Shown here piece after piece: positions 20,311-31,050 of a DNA stretch of 64,000 nt. The DNA lies in the NCBI GenBank assembly GCA_003427395.1, contig BFEA01001077.1, positions 61,539-125,538 of the forward strand. The letters are read 5' to 3'. Source of the stretch: Chara braunii. Taxonomy: Eukaryota > Streptophyta > Charophyceae > Charales > Characeae. Below the pieces are notes generated by a model. That model saw only the letters and a program-made list of their open reading frames with translations. It did no database searches and was not told the origin of the DNA. A program made the translations under genes and the position numbers. How positions within the stretch are numbered: the stretch's first letter is position 1; the number at the start of each line of letters is the position of its first letter.

Positions 20311-20778
20311 CCCTAAGCGCAGCGATGCGCAGCTCATGCCAAAGCACGTTTCGCTATGCCCTAAGTGCAGCGAGGCCCATAAAAAACGAGAACAAAAAGC
20401 GAGCCGCCGCATCCCTTCGAGGGAGCTCCATGAATGCAATACAGCCGAAACTGACGCCGAGAAGCACTGCTGTTGTCCTCCTTCGCAGACAAAAAAGCGA
20501 CAAAGACGAAAACTCTTTGAGGCGCCACTTTCTGTCATCACGTCCGCTCCATTAAGTGACAGACAGAGCACCAAAAGACCCGCGCTTTTTCGACGTAAAA
20601 AGGCAGTGTCTCCAGTCGAGAAAGCAGTGATCCCGTCCTCCTCGCAGTCTCCGACCAGAGCGTGTGTGTCGCCGCTGTGCCCGTCGGTCCTGTCGCGTGT
20701 TCCTTGCGGGTGCGTAGTTTGACTGCCTCGTTAGGTTGTGTTTATCGGTGAGCGGGAAACGCGAGGAGCACACCGGCG
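20311..20778 (+). other. Region upstream of sucrose synthase
   Basis: Holds an ORF (20336-20722, 128 aa, CPKCSEAHKKREQK near the start, rich in Ser/Arg/Cys) that ends 56 bases before the sucrose synthase ATG. I do not recognise it, and it could be leader or promoter sequence read by chance. No confident TATA box was found. Confidence 0.35.
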
Positions 20779-23286
20779 ATGGCGAGCCAGCGGACTACCG
20801 CCGACCTGAGCGACCTGGTCCCNCGCCCGGAGAAGCTTCCGGAGCTCACTCGGCTGCACAGCATGACGGATCGNGTGAAGGGATCCATCGCCGAGTACCG
20901 CAACCAGATCGTCCTGCTGTTGTCTCGCTACGTGGCGAACGGGAAGCACATGCTGCAGCCGCACGAGCTGAGAAGCGAGCTGGACCGCGTTGCCGAGCTG
21001 GAGTGCTTCGCCGGCACGCAGATCAAGGAGAGCGCTTTCGCCAAGCTCCTGCGAGGGACGCAGGAGGCAGTCGTCGTTCCTCCTTACATCGCGCTGGCAG
21101 TCCGTCCTCGTGTGGCGGAATGGCAGTACATTCGAATCAACGTGTTCGAGCTCACGGTGGAGCANCTCAGCCCGTCGGAGTACTTGGAGTTNAAGGAGCG
21201 NGTGAAGGCTACTGACGATGNGGCGCCTCCAGTTTGCAGCGACTTCGCCACGCTGGAGATCGACATGGAGCCATTCAATGCCAGCTTCCCGAGAATGACC
21301 CGTCCTTCGTCCATCGGGGAGGGTGTGTCTTACCTGAACAAGCACCTGTCCACTCGGATGTTCAAGGAGGATGGCCTTCAACGTCTGCTGGACTTTCTGC
21401 GCACCTACAAGTGCGTGGGCGAGACGCTGATGCTGAACGAGCGCATCGACACGCTCGAGAANCTCCGCTGCAACCTCGCCAAGGCGGAGGAGTACCTGGG
21501 AGCGCTCCCTGGCGACACGCCCGTCGGGAGCGTGGCCACCAANTTGCAGGAGCTGGGCTTCGAGCGCGGTTGGGGTGACACCGCCGAGCGGATCAAGGAG
21601 ATGCTGGTCATGCTGTCGGACCTGATTCAGGCGCCTGGTGCAGATCTGCTGGAGAGGTTCCTGGGCCGCCTCCCGCTCGTCTTCAATGTTGCCATCATGT
21701 CGCCTCACGGCTACTTCGGGCAGGCGAATGTCCTCGGCCTTCCGGACACCGGAGGGCAGGTGGTGTACATCTTGGACCAGGTGAAGGCGCTCGAACGAGA
21801 TTTGCTGAACCACAGCAAGCAGCAGGGGCTGAATTTCAAGCCTCAGATCATCGTGCTGACCCGGCTGATCCCTGACGCCCAGGGAACGGCCTGCAATCAG
21901 CGGATCGAGAACATAGACGGCACGCAGTACTCGAAGATCCTCCGTGTGCCCTTCAAGAACCCCAAGGACGGGAGNGTGCTGCGCAAGTGGGTNTCNCGNT
22001 TCGANGTNTGGCCCTACATGGAGCAGTTCACGGAGGACTCCGTNCACGAGCTGCGCGCTGAGTTCGGCGGCAATCCCGACCTCATCATCGGCAACTACAG
22101 CGACGGCAATTTGGTGGCTGTCCTGCTCGCGCACAGGCTGAAGGTTGCGCATTGCACGATCGCCCACGCGCTGGAGAAGACCAAGTACCCCAACTCCGAC
22201 CTTAACTGGAAGGAGCTGGATGAGAAGTATCACTTCTCCTGCCAATTCACTGCGGATCTGATCGCCATGAACCACGCCGACTTCATCATCACCAGCACGT
22301 TCCAGGAGATCGCCGGTAGGGCGGACACTGTGGGGCAGTACGAGTCGCACCAGGCATACACCATGCCCGGGCTGTACCGCGTTGTGAACGGCATCGACGT
22401 GTTCGACCCCAAGTTCAACATCGTCGCCCCNGGCGCCGACGCCGACACTTACTATCCGTACTACATCAAGGAGAAGAGGCTGACGGCGTTCCACCCTGAG
22501 ATCGAGGAGCTGCTGTACGGGCAGACCGAGGACGACAAGCTGTGCCGCGGCGTGCTCAAGGACAGGAGCAAGCCCATCATCTTCACCATGGCGCGTCTGG
22601 ACAAGGTGAAGAACCTGACGGGTCTGGCGGAGATGTTCGGCAAGAGCCCGCGCCTGCGGAAACTGGTCAACCTGGTCATCGTGGGAGGCTACATCGACCC
22701 GTCCCTGTCCATGGACAGGGAGGAGGTGCACCAGATCAACGCGATGCACGCCGTCATCGACAAGTACGGACTGGACAAGGGCGACATGCGGTGGATCGTG
22801 GCGCAGAAGCACCGGATGCGCAACGGAGAGTTGTACAGGTACATTGCAGACACCAGGGGCGCTTTCATCCAGCCGGCGTTCTACGAGGCATTCGGTCTCA
22901 CTGTGGTGGAGGCCATGACCTCGGGGCTGCCGACGTTTGCCACCTGTCACGGAGGCCCNGCAGAGGTCATCAAGCACGGCGTTTCGGGATACCACATCGA
23001 CATGTACCGACCGGAGGAGGTGGCGGATTTGATCGCCGACTTCTTCGAGAGGTGCAAGACAAACCCCGGCGAGTGGGATCAGCTGTCCAAGGACGGACTG
23101 GAGAGGATCTACAGCAAATTCACGTGGGAGATCTACGCGGAGAGGCTCATGACTCTCTCCCGTGTGTACACCTTCTGGAAGTTCGTNTCCAACCTGGAGA
23201 GGAGGGAGGCGAAGAGGTACATCGAGATGTTCTACAATCTCAAGTACAAGGAGTGCGTCAAGACGGTGCCGCTCGCACTTGAGTGA
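20779..23286 (+). CDS. SUS: Sucrose synthase (EC 2.4.1.13), intronless
   Basis: Encodes 835 residues, close to the ~805-840 of plant sucrose synthases, which convert sucrose plus UDP to UDP-glucose plus fructose in the cytosol or at membranes. The start ATG (context ccggcgATGG) gives the plant N-terminus; RLHSMTD places Ser28 where the regulatory phospho-Ser of plant enzymes lies. The N-terminal regulatory domain spans about residues 30-290. The GT-B catalytic part starts near [20 protein letters not shown] (residue 308). Donor-site residues are ARLDKVKN (Arg606, Lys611) and the E-x7-E motif in [12 protein letters not shown] (Glu703, Glu711). It ends PLALE. One uninterrupted frame without introns is unusual, because land-plant SUS genes have many. 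Eighteen single Ns fall inside it, 17 at third codon positions. Codons are G/C-ending, unlike the surrounding repeats. Confidence 0.97.
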   Translation: MASQRTTADLSDLVXRPEKLPELTRLHSMTDXVKGSIAEYRNQIVLLLSRYVANGKHMLQPHELRSELDRVAELECFAGTQIKESAFAKLLRGTQEAVVVPPYIALAVRPRVAEWQYIRINVFELTVEXLSPSEYLEXKEXVKATDDXAPPVCSDFATLEIDMEPFNASFPRMTRPSSIGEGVSYLNKHLSTRMFKEDGLQRLLDFLRTYKCVGETLMLNERIDTLEXLRCNLAKAEEYLGALPGDTPVGSVATXLQELGFERGWGDTAERIKEMLVMLSDLIQAPGADLLERFLGRLPLVFNVAIMSPHGYFGQANVLGLPDTGGQVVYILDQVKALERDLLNHSKQQGLNFKPQIIVLTRLIPDAQGTACNQRIENIDGTQYSKILRVPFKNPKDGXVLRKWXXXFXXWPYMEQFTEDSXHELRAEFGGNPDLIIGNYSDGNLVAVLLAHRLKVAHCTIAHALEKTKYPNSDLNWKELDEKYHFSCQFTADLIAMNHADFIITSTFQEIAGRADTVGQYESHQAYTMPGLYRVVNGIDVFDPKFNIVAXGADADTYYPYYIKEKRLTAFHPEIEELLYGQTEDDKLCRGVLKDRSKPIIFTMARLDKVKNLTGLAEMFGKSPRLRKLVNLVIVGGYIDPSLSMDREEVHQINAMHAVIDKYGLDKGDMRWIVAQKHRMRNGELYRYIADTRGAFIQPAFYEAFGLTVVEAMTSGLPTFATCHGGXAEVIKHGVSGYHIDMYRPEEVADLIADFFERCKTNPGEWDQLSKDGLERIYSKFTWEIYAERLMTLSRVYTFWKFXSNLERREAKRYIEMFYNLKYKECVKTVPLALE

Positions 23287-24721
23287 GTCAAGAATGCAAA
23301 TCCATTCATAGAATTGTGGGATTGCGCACGCGTCGAGTTCGGGCGGTGATGGGGTTTTCATTAGCTACCGCCTACAGGGTAGGAGAAGACAATAGGAAGG
23401 AGGGCTTGCTGGCGCGTCTCTACTCCAATTGAGAGTTTCTTGGGACTCGGTCTGGTGATCGCTTGCCACTGTTTTTCAGGTAGGTAATCCAGGCGGGAGG
23501 GTGAGAGAGAGAGAGAGAGAGAAGGGGGGGGGGGGGGGGGGGGGGGGGGTAGGTATGGTCTCTCTCTTTTTCTCTATTCCGGAGTATTTTAGTATTCGTG
23601 AGAATAATATCTGTCATGCGGTGTCGACAGGGGGAGCGTCCAGGTTTTTTTACTGCGCCATGTGGCTTTCAAAGCTCTCGTCATTCATCTTTTTACTACT
23701 ATAGGGTCCCTCATTGCAGTTGTAGGCGTAAATTCATTGCTCAGCTGAGTTTAACTAGGTTTTCGAAAATTAAATTTCGTGCTTCATCTATGAAGCTTGC
23801 CTCATTTAAATTGATTTGTTCACTTGCCTTGCCTTGCCTTGCCAGATAGAGATGGCATCGGTCAGATTTCTCTTCTTCTTCTTCTTACTTCTTCTTTACA
23901 TACTTTCTTTTTTTTTTAACAAAGGTCCCAGTGCCCAAGGTTATCATGGTGGCGTTGCTTTAAGGAATTGCCGTCGGTACGACTGCTGAACGACTGGGTT
24001 GGTGTTTTTCTTATCGTGTGCATCTGGTCGGGTTTATTAGCTTGCAACCAACGGCATGCGAGGCAAGCAGGATGGGCAGCAAGGCAGCGGCAGAGTGCAG
24101 ACGAGGCAGTCTGAACATCCAACACGGAGCAAGCAGCGCATTACCTACTCGCATCACGATTGAACCCCACAGACTGTTGGCTCCCACCACCTGCTGAGCC
24201 AGGAAGGTACTCCGATGGGCATTTAGCATCCACGCATAGACCTTATGCACCACAGACAGCGCCCATTGCAGGCACTCAAACACCCGACCACCAACTACTT
24301 AGCACTTCTTAGAGGTCCTCATCTAGGACAAGTTCGTCACATATCTCACCCCTGTCCTTTGCATGTCATTCTCTATGATCCTGCCCTTCACATATTTCTC
24401 TTCTTCCCTTTGCACTCCACTTCTCCCTTCTTCATACTCCTATAGAACTCGGCCTCCTATCCCTTTCCTTCCACCCTCCCCTTATGTGCTACTAGCAAAA
24501 TAGTAGCAAATACATACGGATAAGCATCATTAAGAGAACAGACAAAGTATAAGCTGAGGATCTAAAGAGAAGTGAACAAGAGTATGAAAACAAACGACAG
24601 ACACAGAGACTAAGTATAAGCTGAAGATCTGAAGTGAAATGATCAGGAGTGTGAAGATCCGAAGTGGAACGCACAGGAGCTTACCTTCCCCTTTACTCTT
24701 TCTCCTGTTATAATGATCAAG
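23287..24721. other. Intergenic stretch downstream of sucrose synthase
   Basis: Contains the presumed 3' untranslated region. It also holds a GA tract followed by a G-run (23507-23550, assembly quality doubtful), a short 'ttgcc' repeat (about 23822-23843) and a 'ttctt' repeat (about 23868-23895). No poly(A) tract follows the stop codon closely. No gene is supported. Confidence 0.6.
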
Positions 24722-25006
24722 TAACAGCCATTTAGTCAAAACGGACATATTATATTTTTTGAACGAAACCAAAACTGATTTTTTTTGCCAAAATCCGGTC
24801 GGAATTTTTTGAGCGTTCCCAAAACGCCGGACCCCCCTGGTCTATGGTTGAGACCATCTGGTCTCAACCATAGACCAGGGGGGTCCGGCGTTTTGGGAAC
24901 GCCGGATCCCCAGGATCAAAAAATTCCGACCGGATTTTGGCAAAAAAAGTCAGTTTTGATTTCGTTCAAAAAATATAATATGTCCGTTTTGACGAAATGG
25001 CTGTTA
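24722..25006. mobile_element. Foldback MITE, family A (copy 1)
   Basis: Terminal inverted repeats begin TAACAGCCATTT and continue for ~75 bases through 'tatattttttgaacgaaa'. Inside is a second long palindrome built from 'aaaatccggtcggaatttt', 'cgttcccaaaacgccgg' and 'tggtctatggttgagacc'. Almost the whole 285 bases is self-complementary. No ORF for a transposase. The same ends occur at 54448 and 54791, where the element splits a LINE. Confidence 0.85.
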
Positions 25007-25790
25007 AGTGGCCGTTAAGGCACACAGGGATGTGGGCAGCTGACGCTTAACCACAATCAACGTGGGCAGGCTTGTATGTGCGAGGCAGGGTAAAAGAGCT
25101 GTTTCCCCAAAGAAACCCCTGCTAAACACAGTTCTAAATGGTTCTATTATGATTTATGTTGCTTGCTAAAGAGGAGAAATTGTTTAATTGTTGGGTTGGG
25201 TCCAGTCGAATCTACTCATCTGTGTGGAATAGGGGCTGTTGTGGTGGAAATTTAAAACACATACGGGGTAAACTTTGCAAAGGGAGATGATTCAAGCAAT
25301 TGCAAAATACACACTGACAAGAACGTATACAGATGGTTTCACTTATGAGTCTAATGACTAACTTGGGACGCTCCCACTGGCACTCGAGAAATTAAAAAAT
25401 TGATTTAAAAAACTGAAGCTTCATAGGTCAAGCGCAAAGTTAATCTTTAGAATTCTCGAAAAACATCTACAACTCCATTGCGGCAAAAAATTACCTAACC
25501 AGCAGAAATCAAGGACTCTCTGATGGGTCCCAGAAACCTGAGAAGAATCAGAATCATAGAAGGAGAAATAAACAGAGTTTACAAACCCCAACCAGTAAGC
25601 GTACAAAACCTAGAGATTGACCCTATCGAATGAACATGGAATACCTCTGCCCGCCTCGCCCCTACCCCAAGCCTCATTAAACTGACCGATTATACACCCA
25701 AATTAGGCCATTGCCTCTTCACCAAACCTATATCTATAGCCAACACTGTTCACAACAGGTGGACAAAAGAGGAACCACAACTATCCAACA
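25007..25790. other. Intergenic stretch, no gene seen
   Basis: AT-rich sequence without supported coding regions. It includes one copy of the short motif 'ggactctctgatgggt' (about 25513-25530) that recurs at about 27218 and 27573. Confidence 0.4.
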
Positions 25791-26220
25791 CCTTCTTCAA
25801 CCCCCTCTGGGTCTCAATCTTCAAGACAAGACCCGAGAAGAATAGTCTGGGATAGATGGTTACTAGTCCTAAGAGCAGTACCAGTAAACCAATGGCTGGC
25901 ACGCAGACGCAACGAAGGGAACAATACTCCTGGTGCAAAGTCTGCAACACCCAATCCATAGAATCCCTAAATCACTGCTTCATAGATTGCCCGAAAGCCA
26001 GATCCAACTGGCAAGCAATCGACTCGGAGGTTTCACGGAACAAAACCACAAACCTACCTCTCTTAATTAATCCCGCTGCATTACTCCTCGAACTCAGACA
26101 ATCGCCTCCACTCATTAAGAAAAGCAACTCAACCAAGTCCCTACCGACCCCGATAGAAAAAATAAAAAAAAATCATAACTTTCAAACTAGGAAAAGTGCA
26201 GCCAGGCACAATAAATAATG
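25791..26220 (+). pseudogene. LINE 3' fragment with zf-RVT-type motif
   Basis: The ORF at 25856-26218 contains WCKVCNTQSIESLNHCFIDC, followed by PKARSNW. The C-x2-C ... H-x3-x-C-P pattern with Ser-Leu-Asn-His is the zinc-binding region found at the C-terminus of plant LINE reverse transcriptase proteins (zf-RVT). The upstream part of the element is missing, as expected for 5' truncation. It differs strongly from the two LINEs at 41-56 kb, so it is another family. Confidence 0.6.
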
Positions 26221-26646
26221 ACAGACTCACCCTCAAGAACTGCTTATGCATACTGACAATTCCTGACCAGTCACCACCACCTATATCCCAGCCATTATTG
26301 ATACCGAACCAACCTCATAACACCCAACCATCCACAAAGCAGCAATCTCCCTGACCCCGCCCCTCCACACACCACCTACAACCACCCCTCCTCCATACCC
26401 TAAAAACATCCGAGTAATCACAAACCAACTTACACCCCCCCCCTTTCCCTACCCGCTTCCACGTCTAGCATTCGTCCCACAATGAGCACCTATCTAAAAT
26501 TTCTTATGCCCGTCAACCCCCCTCCTATCCCACCAACTACAATTCGAGTCTACCCCAGACTTCAAGTAGAACACTTGAACACCTATCAACATTCGATACA
26601 TTCAAGGAACAACCCCCGAGAGAAGAATAGTGTCAAAGAGTCAAAG
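26221..26646. other. Intergenic, C/A-rich, no gene seen
   Basis: Low-complexity C- and A-rich sequence. An ORF from 26482 runs into the hairpin element and is not supported. Confidence 0.4.
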
Positions 26647-26759
26647 GCTACCTTCTTCCCCCGAATACAATGTATGGTCATTATTGCTGTATTTGGGGTA
26701 TCTTTCGGTCTTAATACAGCCATAATGACCGTACGTTGTATTCGGGGGAAGAAGGTAGC
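26647..26759. mobile_element. 112-bp hairpin MITE
   Basis: Arms of ~46 bases (starting CTACCTTCTTCCCCCGAATA, and ending with the complement of that sequence) enclose a 19-base loop. Only three positions differ between the arms, and two of these give G-U pairs in RNA. Shape and size fit a minimal MITE or a MITE-derived small-RNA precursor. Confidence 0.75.
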
Positions 26760-27741
26760 GTGCAGGGTCTTAGCCTTACACTACATCCTCAATCAAAACT
26801 ACACAAAGGGAATCCGGAAGTAGAGGGAAGGACATGGCATTGCCTCATCTACGGTCCTAGAAAAGCATAGATATCCCACAGGTTAAGTCCACAGAGAAAT
26901 ACAGACTGAAAAGAGACATGATTTTGCCAGCAAGTACAAGGAGCAAACAGTTATAGTCCCCAAGGTCAACACCAGTCTTGAACAGGCCAACTTAAGCAGG
27001 GGTGAAGATCGGTACATCCTTCTTCAAGGAAGTAATCAATGCCGTCTTCAGGGCCTCCACCTCATAAGGGGGAGGAGCGTGAGTGGGTAACCATTGTACT
27101 ATTTTTGACTTGCCAGGGGAATAGGAACCGGACTGATGCTCCCCAGAATGGAAAAGGAGCCAGAACCTTAAGGTTCTGTTTCACAAATGAGCACAAAAAA
27201 AAAAAAAAAAGAGACTCTCTGATGGGTATCAAAGAGGTTTGAGAGCAGAGCAAAAATAGATTGCATGAAAAGATTACCCAAACTACTAGGCTACCAGCCC
27301 GGCCGCTCGGGCCACCTTGTTTTCCCGGGTGGCCGGGCCGTGCAAGGACCAGGGAAGGTCCCAGCAAAAAAAAACAAAAACAGAAACAAAATACTCCAAA
27401 ACATCCCAAAAAAAACCTATGTTGAACAACTCTTGCCTCAGGGTCGCATGGAAATTCTTCACCAAATTTGAATTTTTTTTAACTTTTAATTTTTATTTTT
27501 GGCCTGACCGAGCAAGTGGTCCCGTCACTCCCGTGCCACTCTGGTAGCCGAGCTGAACAACATATATGAAGGACTCTCTCTGATGGGTATCATTAGCGCA
27601 AAGCACGTAATTTACAACTAACTCAGACGCTTCCTCTCTGTCGGTGACACATGACAGATAACTGTTTTCACAGAAAGCAATTTCTGAATGCCAGGACTTC
27701 ACCTAACAGCAAGGAAAATGAGCAATTATATGCTCGCATAA

Positions 27742-27772
<31 letters not shown>

Positions 27773-27878
27773 CAACGGGCAGCAGCGGCGGGCGCCACAT
27801 CAAAATGGCCGCTTTGAAATCGCTCGGGCCTGTGTGAAACCCGCCACCCCAAAAACCTGCAGTGTCTTGCGTCCGGAC
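26760..27878. other. Intergenic stretch with low-complexity tracts
   Basis: Holds A-rich tracts (about 27193-27210, 27366-27415), a T-rich tract (about 27474-27500) and a CT tract (27742-27768). Two copies of 'ctctctgatgggtatc' lie at about 27218 and 27575. The stem 'ccggccgctcgggccacc/gggtggccgggcc' lies near 27300-27335. No gene is supported. Confidence 0.4.
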
Positions 27879-28044
27879 CCCTTGCTCGGCGCTGCCAGTC
27901 CTGAGTCTGAAGAAGGAATGGACACTCAGAGGACGACTGAATGGATCCTCAAGAAAGCAGCTTGCAATTTCCACGCTCGGGTCAAGAATCCGCCATCTTG
28001 GCTCAAACTACTAACGACGAATGACTGACCTTAACAAGGATGGA

Positions 28045-28129
<85 letters not shown>

Positions 28130-28787
28130 TGGGAGAGAGAGAAAGAGGGAGAGAGGGAGAAAGTGAGGAAAAGAAGGGCGTGAGTGAGGAAATATAGGCG
28201 GGTAAGAACCTCGGACTAGCTGGCAATATTTGGGCCTTCGCCCTCTCGCCAGGCACAGGCGGGGCAGGAGGTAAGTGTCAGTAATGCCCGCGGCCAGCTG
28301 TTCGACAGATCCGACCATTCCCTCTCTGCACCTCCCGCAGGCCTTGCCCTTTTCCTTTTCCCTTTTATTTATTTTTCTTTATTTTTCTTTAGGAAGCGGG
28401 CTTTTGTAGCATACCAGCGGACAGATAAAAGTATCCGGTTTGTTACTCTCAGGCTTTTTGGGTTCGGTGGATCTGGGTTGGCGGAGTGAGCCCCCCTGAG
28501 GATGGACGGTTGGCTACCGTCCGAAACGCGGCGTCGGGGAGAGCCGTGGAAGAGTAAGGATATGGCCGACACTTAAGATGTCGCGTGTCGTTTTCTGAGA
28601 AATCGGACTTGGCATGATGAATCCTGGTGATGACTTCGAGCTCCTATGCTGACTGTGCTTGTTTCATGAATTCGAAGGAGAATCCGGGATAGGACACATA
28701 CTGCTTATCTGTTGCATTGTGCATGTTCTGTTTGCTTGGTAAATTGCTTACGCGCGACAAGCCAGACCTATGGCAACTGTCACCTAC
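27879..28787 (+). repeat. Left pLTR of Penelope-like element
   Basis: Near-identical to 32680-33707. It begins 'cccttgctcggcgctgccag', includes the 3' end of the RT coding sequence (KKAACNFHARVKNPPS), a GA tract (28047-28140), a hammerhead motif and ends 'ccagacctatggcaactgtc'. It is shorter than the right copy mainly because of the GA tract. Confidence 0.9.
28476..28547 (+). ncRNA. Hammerhead ribozyme motif in left pLTR
   Basis: All core elements are in order. CTGAGGA (28496-28502, CUGANGA core) is followed by stem II GGACGG/CCGTCC (28504-28509 with 28517-28522), GAAA (28523-28526), a 3-bp stem III around a 3-base loop, and GTC with predicted cleavage after C28535. Stem I is CCCC (28492-28495) with GGGG (28536-28539), plus a distal GGC/GCC. 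One extra base (T28503) lies between the core A and stem II. An extra nucleotide at that place is known in the chrysanthemum chlorotic mottle viroid hammerhead. Penelope-like pLTRs are a known home of minimal hammerheads with very short stem III. Confidence 0.8.
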
Positions 28788-28948
28788 GCAGAAGGTTGAC
28801 ACGTTAACCGAGTGGGAAGACTACCTAGATCGGTGGGCGTGTAGTCTAGGAATGAGGGAGTGATAGTTGGGAGATGATAGTTGGGAGAAGATAGTTGGAA
28901 GAAGCTAGTTGGGAAAGGGGATAGTACACTGGAGGGAACCGCCCAAGG

Positions 28949-29959
28949 ATGGCATGCTTCACATGCGGCCAGGAAGGGCACTTCGCTAGAGACTGCCCTA
29001 ATAGACCGAATGCACCAAATAATAGTAGTAATAACAATAATAGTAACTATAGGCCGTATACAAGGCTTAACTACCAGCAAAAACAGGACGTCGCAGATAT
29101 CGGTTGGATTCGGGATTTCTGTTCTTCACTGGCGAAAGAGAGGAAGGACAGGGAGAATCGAGAACTAGCGGAGGAAGCGAGGCGAATCGATGCGGAACGC
29201 AAGAAACAAGAGGAGGAAGCGCACCAGCAGAGGAAAGCCGAGATGGAGAGGCAAGCGGAAATTAGAGATGCTAGGCTGATGAGCGTGATGACCTCGCAGC
29301 TCAAGACCATGCACGACAAACTAGCTGGCCAAATGGAGGCATTACAAGGACGAATGACGGCACGTGACGACCACCGGAACGAAGCAGATAAGATGAGAGC
29401 CGCGATCATCGATCCAGAGAAGGAACTGGCCATAGACAGCCCGGAGCGAGAAGCGGCGGAACTGAAGAATAAAATTGCGCAGTTGAGAAAACTGAAGGAA
29501 GAGAAGGAGAGAGAACGAGCGAGGAAGAGAGTGAGAGAGCAGAAGGAGGAATGGGAGAGACAACAACGAGGGAGAGAAGAAGATCTGAGAAGATCGAGAG
29601 GACAGACGATGGCAGGGGGCAATGAGCGATGGGAGGACCCCGACTGGGAAGATGGAAACTACATACCTGAAAAAGATGGGGAGGAGCAAGAGACGCGCCG
29701 AAACTTTGAGAAGCTACACCAACAACGGACCAGTAAGGGGAGCACCTCACAAGAGACTCTTCACTTCCGCCAGCCATCGTTCGGAATACAGATCGGGGAA
29801 CCTTCCACACCTCGAAAAGTGTCGAGCTTACCACCGAAGACCTCAAAGATGACAACAAGATCTCAGACCAAAAAGATGGCCGCATTCGACGCTGAGGACC
29901 TGATCGCCTGCTGGAAACGACTCACTACGAATGGGGCGTTGAGCGATGTCTTCGATTAG
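28949..29959 (+). CDS. CCHC zinc-knuckle and coiled-coil protein (Gag-like ORF) of Penelope-like element
   Basis: The 336-residue ORF starts with MACFTCGQEGHFARDCPNRP, an exact C-x2-C-x4-H-x4-C knuckle, then an Asn-rich spacer. From about residue 65 to 235 it is a highly charged Glu/Arg/Lys stretch typical of a long coiled coil, and the tail is basic and Ser/Thr-rich. Nucleic-acid binding and self-assembly are the likely roles, as for Gag or LINE ORF1 proteins (inference). A TAG ends it at 29957. The same frame continues with a Cys-rich CLCGC segment towards the nuclease, so ORF1 and the nuclease may once have been one protein. Confidence 0.75.
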   Translation: MACFTCGQEGHFARDCPNRPNAPNNSSNNNNSNYRPYTRLNYQQKQDVADIGWIRDFCSSLAKERKDRENRELAEEARRIDAERKKQEEEAHQQRKAEMERQAEIRDARLMSVMTSQLKTMHDKLAGQMEALQGRMTARDDHRNEADKMRAAIIDPEKELAIDSPEREAAELKNKIAQLRKLKEEKERERARKRVREQKEEWERQQRGREEDLRRSRGQTMAGGNERWEDPDWEDGNYIPEKDGEEQETRRNFEKLHQQRTSKGSTSQETLHFRQPSFGIQIGEPSTPRKVSSLPPKTSKMTTRSQTKKMAAFDAEDLIACWKRLTTNGALSDVFD

Positions 29960-30223
29960 GACACGAGGCTTCGTAGCTTTCTGCGTACGAAGTCTATGCC
30001 GCAACTCCAATGCCTGTGCGGCTGCGAGAATATCGAGTACCACACTAGAGAGCGCGCAGTCAAGGAACTCATCGCTGTCCGTATGTACGCTAGCTGCGAT
30101 ACTACGGGAGGGAAGGACGCGAGTGAAGAACCAAGGAGCCTGGATCCTGCTCCAAGCTCCGACTGATTCCCTTCCCTCGACCAGGCCTGGGAGATATGGC
30201 ACGCGACAGTTGCATACCGAAAG

Positions 30224-30895
30224 ATGTGCTCTCACAACATTGAGAGGAAGCTTCTAGTAGAGGGGGTGCTAAGGAGCCTGTTTGTGATCATGATGATCAA
30301 GGGGGCTGTACCATGGGCTAAAAAATTCTGGAATCTATGGGAAGAGATATACATAGATTGGAATGAACCACGCAAATGTGTCTATGCACTTATCTCACCT
30401 AGATCTAGGAAGCTATGCATTGGACGGATGAGTAGGCACCTACACGACCGATGGAGGGAACACAGAACACTCTGCAAATCTGACAGCAACTGCCAAAGAC
30501 CACTCTACGACTGGATCAAGAAAAACGGACGGGAAGAGTACATCGCTATCCCGCTCACTGCACCATCCTCAACAACGGACTTGGATATCATGGGGAAGCG
30601 CCTCATTAAGAGATGGTCCCCGACACTGAATGCGAAGAGGAAGAAAACAGGTTCAAGCAGAAGGAAGAAAGCTAGGAAAGGAAGGAGAGAAAGGAAGGGA
30701 AGAAGCACCGGTTGTGAACAGGGGGGAAGAATCCTGAGATTCAATGATGGAGAGCAATGGTCGACTAAGCTATCTGTTCTGCTACCAAGGGGGCTGGAGG
30801 AAGGGAGGGCTATGCTCACGATCCAGTGCAGCGCCGACAGCATCTGGTGTGAAGACAGGAAAGTGATAAAGAGGAAGTACGCCTGTCAGAGTTGA
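30224..30895 (+). pseudogene. GIY-YIG-like endonuclease domain of Penelope-like element
   Basis: Within 223 codons the segment KCVYALISPRSRKLCIGR aligns to the GIY...YIG strands (VYA and CIG). LHDRWREH follows, with the conserved Arg, and then after ~50 residues KRLIKRWSPTLN, which matches the helix ending in the conserved Asn. The catalytic Glu is not obvious; an Asp occupies the region. The tail is Lys/Arg-rich. In Penelope-like elements this nuclease cuts the target for RT priming. It is frame-aligned with the preceding ORF but separated from the RT by stops at 30893 and beyond. Confidence 0.75.
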
Positions 30896-31050
30896 GGGTC
30901 AATGATCGGACAATGACGCTCAAGGAAAGCAGAGCATCGATCGAGAGAGGAGACACACTACATGTAACTAATCTGAAGGAGACCATCACGTACTCAGCAC
31001 GCATGAAGAGCGAGCTTCGTCTGCTCCTGTCGCAACCATGAAGGAAATTC

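Noticed and set aside
20336-20722. A 128-aa protein gene directly upstream of sucrose synthase
   Set aside because: Composition is Ser/Arg/Cys-rich without a domain, and the other strand is also open. It is more likely leader or repeat DNA; transcript data could reverse this.
20731-23361. An 876-codon open frame on the - strand across the sucrose synthase
   Set aside because: It is the antisense of a GC-rich gene with G/C at third positions, which removes stops from that frame. It has no recognisable domain, and the + strand shows clear sucrose synthase motifs.
29276-29310. CTGATGAG at 29276 (and CTGATGA at 54434) as further hammerheads
   Set aside because: No GAAA with a pairable stem II follows; both lie inside coding sequence.
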